Assembly (NCBI RefSeq): GCF_964204645.1
Contig: NC_134028.1
Location: forward strand, 27,130,153 to 27,194,152
Length of the DNA: 64,000 bases
Direction of reading: 5' to 3'
Source of the DNA: Tubulanus polymorphus
Lineage: Eukaryota; Nemertea; Palaeonemertea; Tubulaniformes; Tubulanidae
Part shown: piece after piece, positions 1-11,401 of the stretch
How the letters are laid out: every line of letters begins with the position of its first letter
How positions within the stretch are numbered: the stretch's first letter is position 1
Translations under genes and position numbers: made by a program
Notes under the pieces: generated by a model
Seen by the model: the letters and a program-made list of their open reading frames with translations, nothing else
What the model was told of the DNA's origin: nothing
Database searches by the model: none

Positions 1-801
1 TAATGATTTCAATCTATATGAATCAATCATCTCAACTGTATTTCATATTTTGCTAGGTGGCTAAGCAGAAATCTGAATGGTCTGTCCTAGAACTGGTCAC
101 CTCATTTAGATTAACGACGAGGCAGGGATTGATCTAGGAATATGGTGAATTGCGGGGTTGAAAAAAAACTAGAAAAAAATCGGTGTGCTCTGGCGATTTT
201 TCAGAACCACAAAAATCAACGCAATCGGCAATAAAATCCTAGGCTTGATGGTTAAACCATAGTTCTGATTGGTTGAGACGTGGTCACCTGATATGCAAAT
301 AGCTCACACCTAACCCAAACCCTGGATTCTGATTGGCATAGATTTTGTCGCATAACTACTGAAAATTCAATTTCAAGTATTTACTGGAGTTTTATTCTAT
401 TTCTTTCTTTTAATTTTAAAATAGGAATTGACCCTGTTATTCATTTGATCGGTGTCCCTTACAAACCCACCACACCTACTGGGAGCGAAACAGGGTTCGA
501 TTTTGAAATTCGGTTTAATTCTATTTCAACCAACTGATTATCCTTTCACTAATGATATAGCTTTTTACACAGCGATGCAGAGCTGCTGCCCTCTATAGAG
601 TATAGGAGAAACTGAGGGCAACATCGAATACGCAATTTAAACAGCAGTAAATTTTAATATGATGAGGATTGAAATCATGTACACACAATATGACTGTGTA
701 AAATATCGAACTATATTTTACTGAATCATTTCAACATCCATCATTCAGTTTCATATACAAAAAGCCTAATTTTTCGAATATTTTTTAAAGCATAGCCGAT
801 T
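1..801. other. left flank, no gene recognised
   Basis: AT-rich sequence with no reading frame or RNA gene that I can support. Nothing repetitive beyond short AT runs was noticed. Confidence 0.5.
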
Positions 802-993
802 TCACAAGCGAAAACATTGACTTTGTCGCGGTGAATCAACAGTCAAAATATCTTCAACCAGAATCATCCTTAAAATCCTAACCCCACACCTCTTCATACA
901 GTTATTATATCTACAAAATCTACATAACATGCCATCCCTTTTGACGGCCTTATTCCCAAAAGTGATAATATCATAATTTGACTCACAATTCAT
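802..993 (-). pseudogene. possible nuclear-receptor DNA-binding-domain fragment
   Basis: A 63-codon reading frame contains CRFCRYNNCMKRCGV, which resembles the end of the second zinc finger of nuclear receptors (C-x2-C-x4-C followed by a basic/Gly segment). The preceding Cys at residue 3 could be the first ligand of that finger, but the expected C-x5-C partner is Ile. A stop lies directly upstream, no acceptor site was found at the ATG, and no first zinc finger is visible. It could be a decayed exon or a chance match. Confidence is low. Confidence 0.22.
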
Positions 994-1249
994 CGTTTAT
1001 GATATTGAAATTTCATCCCGTGCTGAGATTTCACACAAATCAGTTTCAGGCCTGACTGACTAATCAATAACCAAAAGTGCCGGAGATAATTTAGAATTTT
1101 TTAATAATTCCACCCCAGTGTGTTGAATAACGGGCATACCGCTAAAAGTGTGTATGCAGTGCGATGTATCAATACCTACTGAATTTCACTTGGCTTGACA
1201 GGTGCTGCCATCTTTCAATAGAAATAGAGACTAATTGTCAATTACATCA

Positions 1250-1312
1250 GTACACCGCAGTGCGGTGTACTAGCAAAATCCATCACTGATTTATACACCG
1301 CACTGCGGTGTA
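1250..1312. repeat. two tandem near-identical palindromes
   Basis: TACACCGCAGTGCGGTGTA (1251-1269) and TACACCGCACTGCGGTGTA (1294-1312) are each self-complementary except at the central base and are separated by 24 bp. They lie 26-88 nt past the stop codon of the Josephin gene, so they would form two stem-loops in its 3' UTR if the transcript extends that far. A small MITE remnant is an alternative. Confidence 0.7.
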
Positions 1313-1337
1313 GACACACTGAAAGGGTTGACAAGAT

Positions 1338-3918
1338 TTACAATGAATTCTTATTATCTTCAGTGTTCAATACAGTAAGTTCATGTTTGGTTAGCTCAGC
1401 TGGTTGAACGGGTTCAGTCAGTTCGGTTAGCTCAGCTGTTTGAACGGGTTCAGTCAGTTCGGTTAGCTCAGCTGGTTGAACGGGTTCAGTCAGTTCAGTA
1501 GATTGTGGAAGCTGATTTGCTATGAAAGCGCCATTTGATTGTTTGCGCTGTTCAGTTTGTGGTAAACTATCGCACAGAACGCCGGTGATCTCTTCCTTCC
1601 CGTCCGCTGTCACCGATGTATTAATCGTCAATTTGAATATTCTCTGACTCGACAAATCGACGCCGTTCGGTAAATCAGGATCGACAACTCTCCACGTGCC
1701 GTTCATTTCAACCTCTTTAGATACGATCACTAATAATTCTTTGTCCTGACATTCGAGTTGCTCTTTCAGATACGACAGTAGTTCGGCTGGTTTACCGATT
1801 AATTCTGGAGAGTCTAGTTTAGAGTCAAGGTTGTAATAGACGCCCGAGATGTCTCTTAATGCGATCCAATGTTTACGGTGAATCGGAAATGTGAATATTC
1901 CCCATTTATACTCAGTAGGGATGTTCAGAATGAATCCATGTATGTTTTTCAGACATAAACAGCTAACATCCCTGAAATTAGAAAAAAGAGCATTTTTACA
2001 TTTCATCCAATTTTCTAAAAAAAAGATGAAATTCTTTAAAACTCAAAGATAACTCTTTAACTCAGAGATAGCTGTTTAACTCAGGTGTAGCTGTTTAACT
2101 CAGGTGTAGCTGTTTAACTCAGATGTAGCTGTTTAACTCAGATATAGCTGTTTAACTCAGATGTAGCTGTTTAACTCAGATATAGCTGTTTAACTCAGAT
2201 ATAGCTGTTTAACTCAGATATAGCTGTTTAACTTAGATGTAGCTGTTTAACTCAGATGTAGCTGTTTAACTCAGATGTAGCTGTTTAACTCAGATATAGC
2301 TGTTTAACTCAGATATAGCTGTTTAACTCAGATGTAGCTGTTTAACTCAGATATAGCTGTTTAACTCAGATGTAGCTGTTTAACTCAGATATAGCTATTT
2401 AACTCAGATATAGCTGTTTAACTCAGATATAGCTGTTTAACTCAGATGTAGCTGTTTAACTCAGATATAGCTGTTTAACTCAGATGTAGCTGTTTAACTC
2501 AGATATAGCTGTTTAACTCAGATATAGCTGTTTAACTTAGATATAGCTGTTTAACTCAGATGTAGCTGTTTAACTCAGATGTAGCTGTTTAACTCAGATA
2601 TAGCTGTTTAACTCAGATATAGCTGTTTAACTCAGATGTAGCTGTTTAACTCAGATATAGCTGTTTAACTCAGATGTAGCTGTTTAACTCAGATATAGCT
2701 GTTTAACTCAGATATAGCTGTTTAACTCAGATATAGCTGTTTAACTCAGATATAGCTGTTTAACTTAGATATAGCTGTTTAACTCAGATGTAGCTGTTTA
2801 ACTCAGATGTAGCTGTTTAACTCAGATATAGCTGTTTAACTCAGATATAGCTGTTTAACTCAGATGTAGCTGTTTAACTCAGATATAGCTGTTTAACTCA
2901 GATGTAGCTGTTTAACTCAGATATAGCTGTTTAACTCAGATGTAGCTGTTTAACTCAGATATAGCTGTTTAACTCAGATGTAGCTGTTTAACTCAGATAT
3001 AGCTGATTAACTCAGACGTAGCTGTTTAACTTCAATGTTTGTTGAATACTTTTTTGACCCTACATGAATTAATAATCCAATTTGGATATCGGTGTCAGTC
3101 AAATCTAGGTGAAATGTTGTCCAGTCTTCTGACAACTGCGGAGTCTACTAACTGTCACTTACTTCCTCTTATCGAACCAAATCGCTTCCGAATCTTTAAG
3201 TTGAACTGCTGACATTAAAACATTGACGTCATAATTTCCAAAACCGAACATACTCTTGTGTGGATTAATCATACTGGCCGGGGATAAACTACAAACATTG
3301 AGATACAATCGTTACAACAACAGATATAGGTAACAGGTGCAGATCCTGGCCGTACTTCTGGATCCGCCCCTGTGTAACTGGATTTAGGTGAGTTGAAAAA
3401 TTAGTTAATTTTCAATTTCTGAACTCTGCAACCAAATATCAACGCATAAGAGAACAGTGAAACCTTAAAAACCTCATTTTAAATATGAGATGATCAATTA
3501 GTGCCTAAAAACGCATGAAAATAAAAGGTTAATATTTTCAGAATTTTCTGGGCTATGACCAGCAGAGGAACCCCTCCGGAAATTTTGGATCCGCGTGTGT
3601 GTAACTGGATTCAGGTGAGTTGAAAAATTAATTAATTTTCAAATATCAACGCATAAGAGAACAGTGAAACCTTAAAGAGATACTAACATACCTGTAGCAT
3701 ATAGAATCAAGTTGTTTCTTGGAAAAAGCTTTCGAATCCTGATAAAGGTTATTAAGTGCATGTAAAGCACACATTTCCTTCGATTGTTTCTCATGATAGA
3801 TGTGAGATACAGACTCTTCACTGCAGCTGCTGCTGCTGCATACTTTATTCACATTGTGACCTTTAATACAAGCCATAGCACCTGTACCTGGTCCTCCGAA
3901 CCATCCACACCAACTCAT
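1338..3918 (-). CDS. Josephin-domain deubiquitinase (JOSD1/2-like)
   Basis: A cysteine protease that removes ubiquitin. Three coding exons, 3918-3692, 3288-3163 and 1971-1338, join in frame to 328 residues. Exon 1 holds the nucleophile motif [16 protein letters not shown] (Cys50). Exon 2 holds [18 protein letters not shown], typical of JOSD proteins. Exon 3 holds KHWIALRD (His152) and YYNLDSKL (Asn165), completing the Cys-His-Asn triad. Splice sites are canonical (donors GTATGT and GTAAGT; acceptors TTGTAG and TTTCAG). The protein is longer than vertebrate JOSD1 (about 200 residues) because of an N-terminal Gly/Ser-Cys segment and a tail of about 100 residues after WRVV. That tail ends in three 12-residue repeats of the type [13 protein letters not shown] further acceptor near 3969 suggests a non-coding 5' exon upstream. 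Family membership is secure; JOSD1 and JOSD2 cannot be told apart here. Confidence 0.93.
1385..1500 (-). repeat. 36-bp coding tandem repeat in the Josephin tail
   Basis: About three near-identical 36-bp units encode 12-residue Thr/Glu/Pro-rich repeats ([12 protein letters not shown]). The period is a multiple of three, so unit gain or loss keeps the frame. The segment is probably disordered. Confidence 0.85.
2047..3030. repeat. 19-bp minisatellite, about 51 copies
   Basis: The unit is AGATATAGCTGTTTAACTC, alternating with a variant reading GATGTAG in place of GATATAG; single units carry other changes. The array fills most of intron 2 of the Josephin gene and stops about 130 bp before exon 2. 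The two variants are interspersed in runs that look like blocks of several units copied together. Confidence 0.97.
3358..3685. repeat. direct repeat of about 100 bp in Josephin intron 1
   Basis: The segment 3358-3480 (GGATCCGCCCCTGTGTAACT onward) recurs at 3588-3685 with small indels. Both copies run through CAACGCATAAGAGAACAGTG. The second copy reaches to within a few bases of the exon 1 donor. Confidence 0.8.
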
Positions 3919-3969
3919 TAATAAATTAAACTACTGACCACAGTATGTCGGAGACGTGATGCTTGTATC

Positions 3970-5690
3970 TGAAAATAATAATCACAAGATCGTATCAGTC
4001 CTCTACTACTCGCGTACATACAGCTGACCTGCACCCCTGACCTAAAGGGCCCGCCTAGCACTAAGTCTCAGACCAGATACTCATATTTCGCGCACACCTG
4101 AAAACTGTATCAACAATACGTTGAAGAAGCACGAACGACGGACGGGAGAGAGGCTGCCTGCAGTCGATAATTAATCGCAAAAAAATCGATCCCAAAAAGA
4201 CCCGGGGCTAATTTCTCCGAGCCCAATATAGTCTTTACTCACCCGGTATATCACATTCATTAATTCATCGAGATTCACTATTAGCCTATGTCAATTTAAC
4301 CATTCTGATTTATTTATTTTCGCTTCCGCGTTAAAGACGTCATCAAAACTGTGAAGTCATGCTGCGTATCGAAATAAAACTACGATTAACCGTGCAAATA
4401 AATGAAGGTTTGCTCCGATAATAGGGGGATAGATACAACCAGACTAACGCCTCCCTTAGACTGAAGAATTGGCCGCTGGTCATAGGCGTGAAAACTGTAG
4501 CGTTAAAGTAAATGATGACTGGAATTATAGGATTTTATACAGTTCACTACAAAGAATTGAACACATATGATCTGATGAAATCAACAAATCTATATTAAAT
4601 ATCACACCCGTTTTCTGTTTACCAAAAGCTCTGATTTTTGGTGTAGTGTCAGGCTCCGTCACTAAAAATGATGCACCTCTAACCATTCTTTACCAGAGGA
4701 CGAGTCTAGTTCTATAAGACCGAGTCTGACCGCGGAATTTCGAGCGGAAATCGATAGCAACTTCAAAAACCTGGATCGTTCCGGGGCTCAAGAGCCGAAA
4801 TTCTTACGGGCCCGTGTCAGGGCGATATCCTGAGCTAGTAGACAGTCCAGCATAGGATCACTCATTAGGACAATAAACGAGTTCTCAACTCAGTCGAAAC
4901 TGTCTCCATCTGCCGCAACTCTCGAGTCGTCGCTGCTTCGGTGCAGGCAGCTGGTCGCAGGAAGGTTTTCAGGTGGTCCTTTCCTCCGAATCGCTCGAGG
5001 CAACGATCAGCCGGGCAAATGGTGCGCCACTCGCAGAGCCTTGTAGTATTTCCTTCGGTGATATCCCGGGTTGCTGGTGTCAGTCGGGGCGTCCTCCGGC
5101 CGTGCTGGTTTTCTCAACTGATCCCTCGTGTGTTGTTATCACAAGTGTCAGTGAAGGAATAGCTTACACGTATTCAGCGGTACGTTAGCGGTCTGTAGAT
5201 ACAGACATTGTTGATTAATAAGATAAGTGTTCACAATTTCTTTTCAGGTCCCGTAAAAGAACAACTGTCAAACTGTCATTATGCCTAAAAAGTGACCCTC
5301 ATAGTTTCAGTTTTTATTTTCTTTTATTTGATCCTTAATATTGCTGGCACCTAATTTTTTGGAGCGAGTGATGCGTGAAAGTGTGATGGGGTGCCGTGGC
5401 ATTAACATGTCATTAACCTTATCAGGTTTCCTCTTCATGCGTGCCTCCATCTTGAATAATTCATGGTAAATGAATCAAATAACTAGAAAGATGACGACTT
5501 AAATTGTGATGCTTGATTCGTCAAGTTGTAAATTCTCCAGCTGAATTTCATTATCACTCAATTCTAAATGTTGAAATAAACAGATTTAAGAATGTGTGAT
5601 GTTTAACCATCGTCCTCCAAATGAATATATCTTTCAATTTTCTGCTCTCGGTCGCCGTCCATTTTCCTCGATCGGGCACCTCATTAAATC
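3970..5690. other. intergenic stretch, Josephin promoter side
   Basis: This should contain the 5' UTR and promoter of the Josephin gene. A more GC-rich block at about 4680-5190 has open frames of 71-73 codons on the plus strand that overlap in two frames. I recognise no domain in either and do not call them genes. The block could be a fragment of a mobile element. Confidence 0.4.
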
Positions 5691-5696
5691 ATCTGT

Positions 5697-6290
5697 CGTA
5701 TCAATTCTCAAAATCGAGTCCAGAACTATCGATCATGGATTTGGTAAGTCGTAAAGAGATGACCAACAAATGTAAGTTTCTGATGATGAAAGTGTCAGAT
5801 TGCAGAGAAAGTAAAGTTTATTTGTGCCCAAAAACTACAGTTTTTCTATGAGCAAAGAAAAATCTAAACGATAGATTTTCACAATTCAGAGGTGAAATTG
5901 TAAAGATCTTGAAGAAAAATATGTGAAATGTAGATAAACTGATACTTTTAGTCGTGTCCACAGTTATTTTCGGTAAATCCGTCTTTTATCGCGTCCATCC
6001 ACTTACAAGACATATCCTCAATATCTGCAGCACCATCGAATCCTATCATAAAAACAAAGACAAACGTGAAAACTATAGTAAAAGGCGAAATCAGGCGAGA
6101 TTTGATGAAAAATCTCGAATCTAATCAACAAAATCTAAGATGGCCGCTTGCGAGTGAAATAAGTTTTAAAAATCCCACTCGTAGTAGAAATTATTGTAAA
6201 TCTATGCGGATCCTCGCCTGCCACAGTAGACAACGCGGACTCCTCGTAAAGTTTGATTTTTATCTGAACATATGCTTACCTAGTTTATCT
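5697..6290. repeat. near-identical duplicated block, copy 1
   Basis: The stretch from the 3' flank through exon 3, intron 2 and the end of exon 2 recurs at about 9000-9594 with an offset of 3304 bp. By eye the 237-bp intron 2 and exon 3 show no differences. The left boundary is sharp (CGTATCA(A/G)TTCTCAAAATCG). Confidence 0.9.
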
Positions 6291-7247
6291 GCGTAGTCCT
6301 TCATTACCTCGAATTTACACTCATCATCTTCACACGTGGAATCATGACCACATTTTGCATCCAACCAATCATCATAGAACAAACTGGCAGCAGTTTTACA
6401 TTCAGTCAATGCACTTCCTGTCAATGGGCTTTTTCGCGTAGAATTACAATAGAGGGCGCCAGTTACACATTTATTACAGTCGACCATATCATCGTTTTCA
6501 CAGTCCGCAGCTGTACACTGGTCCAGTTCTTGTGTGAATAATAGATTATATTCGTCAGAATACGTGGTTTTCGCCAGTGTAGAACAACCTTCTGAAACTA
6601 TATTCATGAAGTACAAATAATTAAATACAATACGTATTATTCTCCATTAACACGTTATCTGTTTTTTTCGTGTCGATGCAGATATGTCATTATTTTGCTT
6701 CGAATCAGAATGTGCGACCTGGCATGGCTGAGATGCCCTTTACATTTTGAATCCCGCCCGAAGTCTTAGTTTCCCCCCTTTTAAGTTTACCGGTTTTCAC
6801 CGAAAAACAGAGGTTCATTGATCAATTTATAGAACTTATTTCATTTTTCTTATTTCGGGTTTTTCCATCTTGGTTTTCCTAATAAACCCACAACGCTTAA
6901 TTAAAATGACAATAATAATAATAATCATATAATTGTATCACCCTGAAAACTAAATTATACATCATAATGTAAATTTTCGCCCAGTGCTCGAAGTGATCGT
7001 ATCCACAAGGCGCGATCTGCGACGATCTACGACGATTCTGTTCAGTGCCACGCCGATACAGGTTCTTTATTGACAAGTTACACAAATAAAAGTTGAAAAA
7101 CCAGATGATTTGTGTATAAGCCCTCAACTCTCTGTGCTTATCGTGTGACCATAATAGTACTTTGAGTAAATGAAATGATAACCTACCTTGTATTTCATTA
7201 AGGAATACCGACAACATACAAACAACAACGAGATACGCGATGTTCAT
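5948..7247 (-). CDS. secreted 12-cysteine protein, paralogue A
   Basis: Exons 7247-7187, 6597-6280 and 6042-5948 join in phase (1, 1) to 157 residues. Exon 1 is a signal peptide (MNIAYLVVVCMLSVFLNEIQ). The mature part is acidic and has 12 cysteines, an even number consistent with six disulphides. It ends FTENNCGHD. Donors are GTAGGT and GTAAGC; acceptors are ATATAG and GATAG. I do not recognise the family, and a secreted effector (defence, mucus or venom-like) is only an inference. Paralogue B lies 3.3 kb away on the same strand. An AATAAA on the minus strand at about 5817-5822, roughly 125 nt past the stop, is a likely poly(A) signal. Confidence 0.85.
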
Positions 7248-7259
7248 CGTGAATAAAGA

Positions 7260-8999
7260 AAAGCGAGTTCACAAGGAGCTTAACGAGACGTGTTGGCTTG
7301 CAGCAAAGTGAATCATGAAGTGAATGGTGGGTCGTGATTATATCAGAAGAACATTATTCCCGTGCCTCGGAACAGGTGGATGATATCTATATTTTGATTC
7401 ATAAAATGACACATTGTCAATAATTAACGGCGACAATGCATTTTAGACTGATGTGAAAGTTAACTTATCGTGGACTTACATTACATGCGATATTTACTCT
7501 TCTACTCAGAGTATCATGATGCATTCGACTGATAAAACTAGGGGCGGATCCAGCGGCTACTGTTGACGGGGAGCTCAACTTATAAAAAAGCGCATAATCT
7601 CCGACAATCTATACGGAAGTCCTGGTGCAAAGTGCTTTCTAGAAAATATTCTGTATTGAGAAGTAGTTTCCTGGCAATAAAGGTGAAATCCCGAAGAATG
7701 GCGTGCCTTTTTTGTTTGAAAATATCTCCTCTTGTGCCTTTTACTACTTTTGGAATTGATAGGGACGATTAAATCTACCCTTTTTACTTTGGGGATGAAA
7801 GAAAATGAAACAAGGGCCCGAAATTCGGTAGCACGTGCCCGAAACTCGGTAGCACGTGCCCTGATGGCAGCATCCTAAATCCTACTAGACCATTGCAACT
7901 TCTTTGACAGAATAATTCGAGCCGGGTTTCTTAGCCCTCGTTCTAGTGGAATAGCAACAGAGGTTAATCGAACTAACTGCGGTCATTGGATATTCTATTC
8001 GTATCATTTGCACAGATATTTTACAAATTAAATTTCGCTCTAAGATTGTTGAATTTATTGCGCGTTAGAATGAAATGCAGCGTCATTTTGTTTTCTTCAA
8101 ATGGACGACGCATGAATATTGGTTGATACACTTTCCTGTGGATGAAGCGTTTATTCGAAAACAATAAGGAAGAGACTTGAATCTGATAATATCATTGATA
8201 TTGAGCGTGCGTGTAGATATCAAAACCATACGTTAGTTGGAAAATTGCTGACAAAAATTAAGTTGTCAGCGGAGAATTAACCTGTCAGATCGCATACAAA
8301 CCACCTGTTTTCATACTATATCGACTTGTAGTGATTAACATGAGATGCTACATGTTTCATGTCATTAAACTTATTTCGCATTGCTACAAATCGAATCAAT
8401 CCGCTTTAGTTAGATTCTTGGCAATTAAATCTGATTAGAATCTTGAAATCAGAGAAGATATTGTTATGCCAAGTGAAAAGAACGTGATTGACAACCATAT
8501 CACCGCCGCGCAGACCGCCAGATTGATTTCCAAACTTAAGAAGCCGCTTCAGGATCCGTAATATCAAAATATAACTACGAAACGAACAGGAGAAGCAGAA
8601 TACAGTTGGAAGCTGATTTGCTGAAAAACCAGTTCTCTCCAAAATAATTCACCAGTAGCGAAAGAAATATGATATACAACAACAGAGACCGTCTTCTAAA
8701 AAAACGACACTTTTCACCTTGCGGGTTGAAAACGTAAGAACGTATTGCTATTTTGATATTATATTCAGCATATCTGGCAAATAAGGCCCTGTTCAAAGTC
8801 GAATCCATTAATATTCGCGACTACATTAGAACCGGTTTGTATCATAGGTTCTGTTTGTCGGCATTCGCATCAGAGTATAAAAAACCTAGTCACTTTTCAC
8901 CGGTCAATGGATTCTGTTTCGCATAAAACCCAGCTATTGATTTCCTCCGGATTACACAATCTAAAATTATTTTCTGTTCTGATGTCCGTAAGACATCAG
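7260..8999. other. spacer between secreted paralogues A and B
   Basis: No gene is supported. Minus-strand frames at 8406-8808 carry no recognisable domain. The part at about 8216-8300 resembles 10955-11040 downstream of the 22-bp minisatellite, which fits an old tandem duplication that included 5' flanking DNA. Confidence 0.45.
7336..7343 (-). promoter_or_regulatory. TATA-like core promoter of paralogue A
   Basis: On the minus strand ATATAATCACGACCCAC lies about 90 bp upstream of the ATG. The same block, TATAATCACGGCCCAC, is kept at the matching place in paralogue B although the surrounding sequence has diverged. Confidence 0.55.
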
Positions 9000-9594
9000 T
9001 CGTATCAGTTCTCAAAATCGAGTCCAGAACTATGAATTATGGATTTGGTAAGTCGTAAAGAGATGAACAACAAATGTATGTTTCTGATGATGAAAGTGTC
9101 AGATTGCAGAGAAAGTAAAGTTTATTTGTGCCCAAAAACTACAGTTTTTCTATAAGCAAAGAAAAATCTAAACGATAGATTTTCACAATTCAGAGGTGAA
9201 ATTGTAAAGATCTTGAAGAAAAATATGTGAAATGTAGATAAACTGATACTTTTAGTCGTGTCCACAGTTATTTTCGGTAAATCCGTCTTTTATCGCGTCC
9301 ATCCACTTACAAGACATATCCTCAATATCTGCAGCACCATCGAATCCTATCATAAAAACAAAGACAAACGTGAAAACTATAGTAAAAGGCGAAATCAGGC
9401 GAGATTTGATGAAAAATCTCGAATCTAATCAACAAAATCTAAGATGGCCGCTTGCGAGTGAAATAAGTTTTAAAAATCCCACTCGTAGTAGAAATTATTG
9501 TAAATCTATGCGGATCCTCGCCTGCCACAGTAGACAACGCGGACTCCTCGTAAAGTTTGATTTTTATCTGAACATATGCTTACCTAGTTTATCT
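9000..9594. repeat. near-identical duplicated block, copy 2
   Basis: Partner of 5697-6290. Together with the variable rest of exon 2 it marks either a very recent duplication or gene conversion limited to the 3' half of the gene. Confidence 0.9.
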
Positions 9595-10284
9595 GCGTAG
9601 TCCTTCATTACATCGAATTTACACTGATCAGCTTCACACGTGGAATCATGACCACAGTTTGCATCCAACCAATCATCATAGAACAAACTGGCAGCAGTTT
9701 CACATTCAGTCAATGCACTTCCTGTCAATGGGCTTTTTCGCGTAGAATTACAATAGCGGGCGCCAGTTACACATTTATAGCACTCCGATATATCATCCTC
9801 ATCACATTTCCCCGCATCTACACACCTTCTTCTTTCTTCCTCGAATTGTTTTTCTGAATTATCGGTATACGTGGTTTTCCCAAGTCTAGAACAACTTTCT
9901 GAAACTATATTCACAAACAGCAGACATCATAGATCGTGTTAGTATACTGAAGAATATTTAGATAATGTGTGGGTACTTGTGTCATTATACTGCATCGAAT
10001 CAAACTTGACGTGGCTGCTACATATTATATCAGAGAAATGTCCTTCCTTTACTCGTTGACGCCCAGCGCCATCAAACTTTCCTTAGACTGTCCCTGCTAT
10101 TATTCGTATGGTTGGTATTGATGTTACGATGATACATTTATCATTTTCCTCCAGATTTTAAAGGGGTAAGTAAGCGAATCAAATTACAAGATTAAGAGGG
10201 AGATTAAGGAAGTGATGACTTACCTTTAGTTCCATTCAGAAATACAAGTGTAAGACTAACAGCAACAAAATACTTAATGTTCAT
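9252..10284 (-). CDS. secreted 12-cysteine protein, paralogue B
   Basis: Exons 10284-10224, 9904-9584 and 9346-9252 join in phase to 158 residues. The signal peptide is MNIKYFVAVSLTLVFLNGTK. All 12 cysteines of paralogue A are kept. Exon 3 is identical to that of A. The first third of the mature protein is strongly diverged and charged (for example EEERRRC). The rest of exon 2 differs from A only by amino-acid replacements. The minus-strand AATAAA after the stop is conserved. Function unknown; the signal peptide and cysteine pattern are what can be seen. Confidence 0.85.
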
Positions 10285-10356
10285 TTTGAATAACGAGCTG
10301 AACCACGAAGCTTGTGAAGGTTTGGGTGAATCATGATATCAGCAGCAGTGGGCCGT

Positions 10357-10364
10357 GATTATAT
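10357..10364 (-). promoter_or_regulatory. TATA-like core promoter of paralogue B
   Basis: The minus-strand block CATATAATCACGGCCCAC lies about 73 bp upstream of the ATG and is shared with paralogue A. Confidence 0.55.
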
Positions 10365-10564
10365 GGCAAAATCGTTTCCACTTTTCTAAACAGGTGGATA
10401 CTTAAGGGTTGATGCTTCTCAAACGGTGCATCGTCGAAAATTCGATTTTACCAGCGGGTGCTCTGTTGTGAGGAAAGTAGTGACGTGTCGATCGTTTAAA
10501 ATGTGAAGGTTCTATAGATATCTATTAAACTTTTCTTTTTGTAACAACCTGAAAATTTAGACCG

Positions 10565-10915
10565 AGAAGTTTCACCGAGGTGCTCGAGAGGTTTCACTGA
10601 GGTGCTCTAGAGGTTTCACTGAGGTGCTCTAGAGGTTTCACTGAGGTGCTCAAGAGGTTTCACTGAGGTGCTCTAGAGGTTTCACTGAGGAGCTCTAGAG
10701 GTTTCACTGAGGTGCTCTAGAGGTTTCACTGAGGAGCTCTAGAGGTTTCACTGAGGTGCGCTAGAGGTTTCACTGAGGTGCTCTAGAGGTTTCACCGAGG
10801 TGCTCTAGAGGTTTCACCGAGGTGCTCTAGAGGTTTCACCGAGGTGCTCTAGAGGTTTCACCGAGGTGCTCTAGAGGTTTCACCGAGGTGCTCTAGGGGT
10901 TTCACTGAGGTGCTC
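10565..10915. repeat. 22-bp minisatellite, about 16 copies
   Basis: The unit is approximately GAGGTTTCACTGAGGTGCTC followed by TA, with substitutions such as CACCGAGG and GAGCTC. It lies between paralogue B and its truncated relative. Confidence 0.95.
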
Positions 10916-11276
10916 TTGGACTGCGACGATCTGATAATGAATCAGATTAAGAATATTTAGTGTGCATGTAGATATAGAAACAGTCCGTTAGTCGGAAAAT
11001 TGTTGAAACACACAACAATCGATAATCTATTTGATAGAAAACCATCTGCTCATCTTCAACATATACGTGAATATTATACACCCGATCCATATATATATAG
11101 AACTTTTACATTTAGATATCACGTGTTATTTGTTTCAATTGATTCATTTCTGCGCATTTGAATAATTTGTACCATTTTCGCTAACAATTAATTCCTGCTG
11201 GGTCTGGTCAGAAGTTTAGAGACTCTAGTCTATATCAGACTACGTTATCATTGCCATCTGTCAATTTATTCTTTGT

Positions 11277-11401
11277 TAGATGCTCTTTTCGTCATCACAT
11301 TTCGATGCTTCTTCACACTTTCTTCTTTCTTCTTCTAATAGTTTTTCTGAATCCTCGGTATACGGGGTTTTCCCAATTAAGTGTAGAACAACTTTCTAAA
11401 A
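11277..11401 (-). pseudogene. truncated third copy of the secreted family
   Basis: From the acceptor GAATATAG at 11402 the sequence matches the start of exon 2 of paralogue B, with a 4-bp insertion (AATT) that shifts the frame and a Ser-to-Leu change. It then breaks off after the equivalent of the third cysteine, and no exon 3 follows. The intron sequence upstream (11402-11520) still matches 9905-10012 closely. This shows that the cluster once had at least three copies. Confidence 0.8.

Noticed and set aside
1972-2006. ATG at 2006 as the start of the Josephin gene
   Set aside because: It lies in the intron upstream of the acceptor TTTCAG at 1972; the true exon joins the upstream exons in phase and supplies the catalytic Cys.
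4941-5188. 71-73-codon plus-strand frames
   Set aside because: Two overlapping frames are open in a GC-richer block, with no recognisable domain, no splice support and no duplicate to compare.
9370-9600. 76-codon plus-strand frame identical at 6066-6296
   Set aside because: It is intron 2 of the secreted genes read on the wrong strand; its identity reflects the recent duplicate, not coding.
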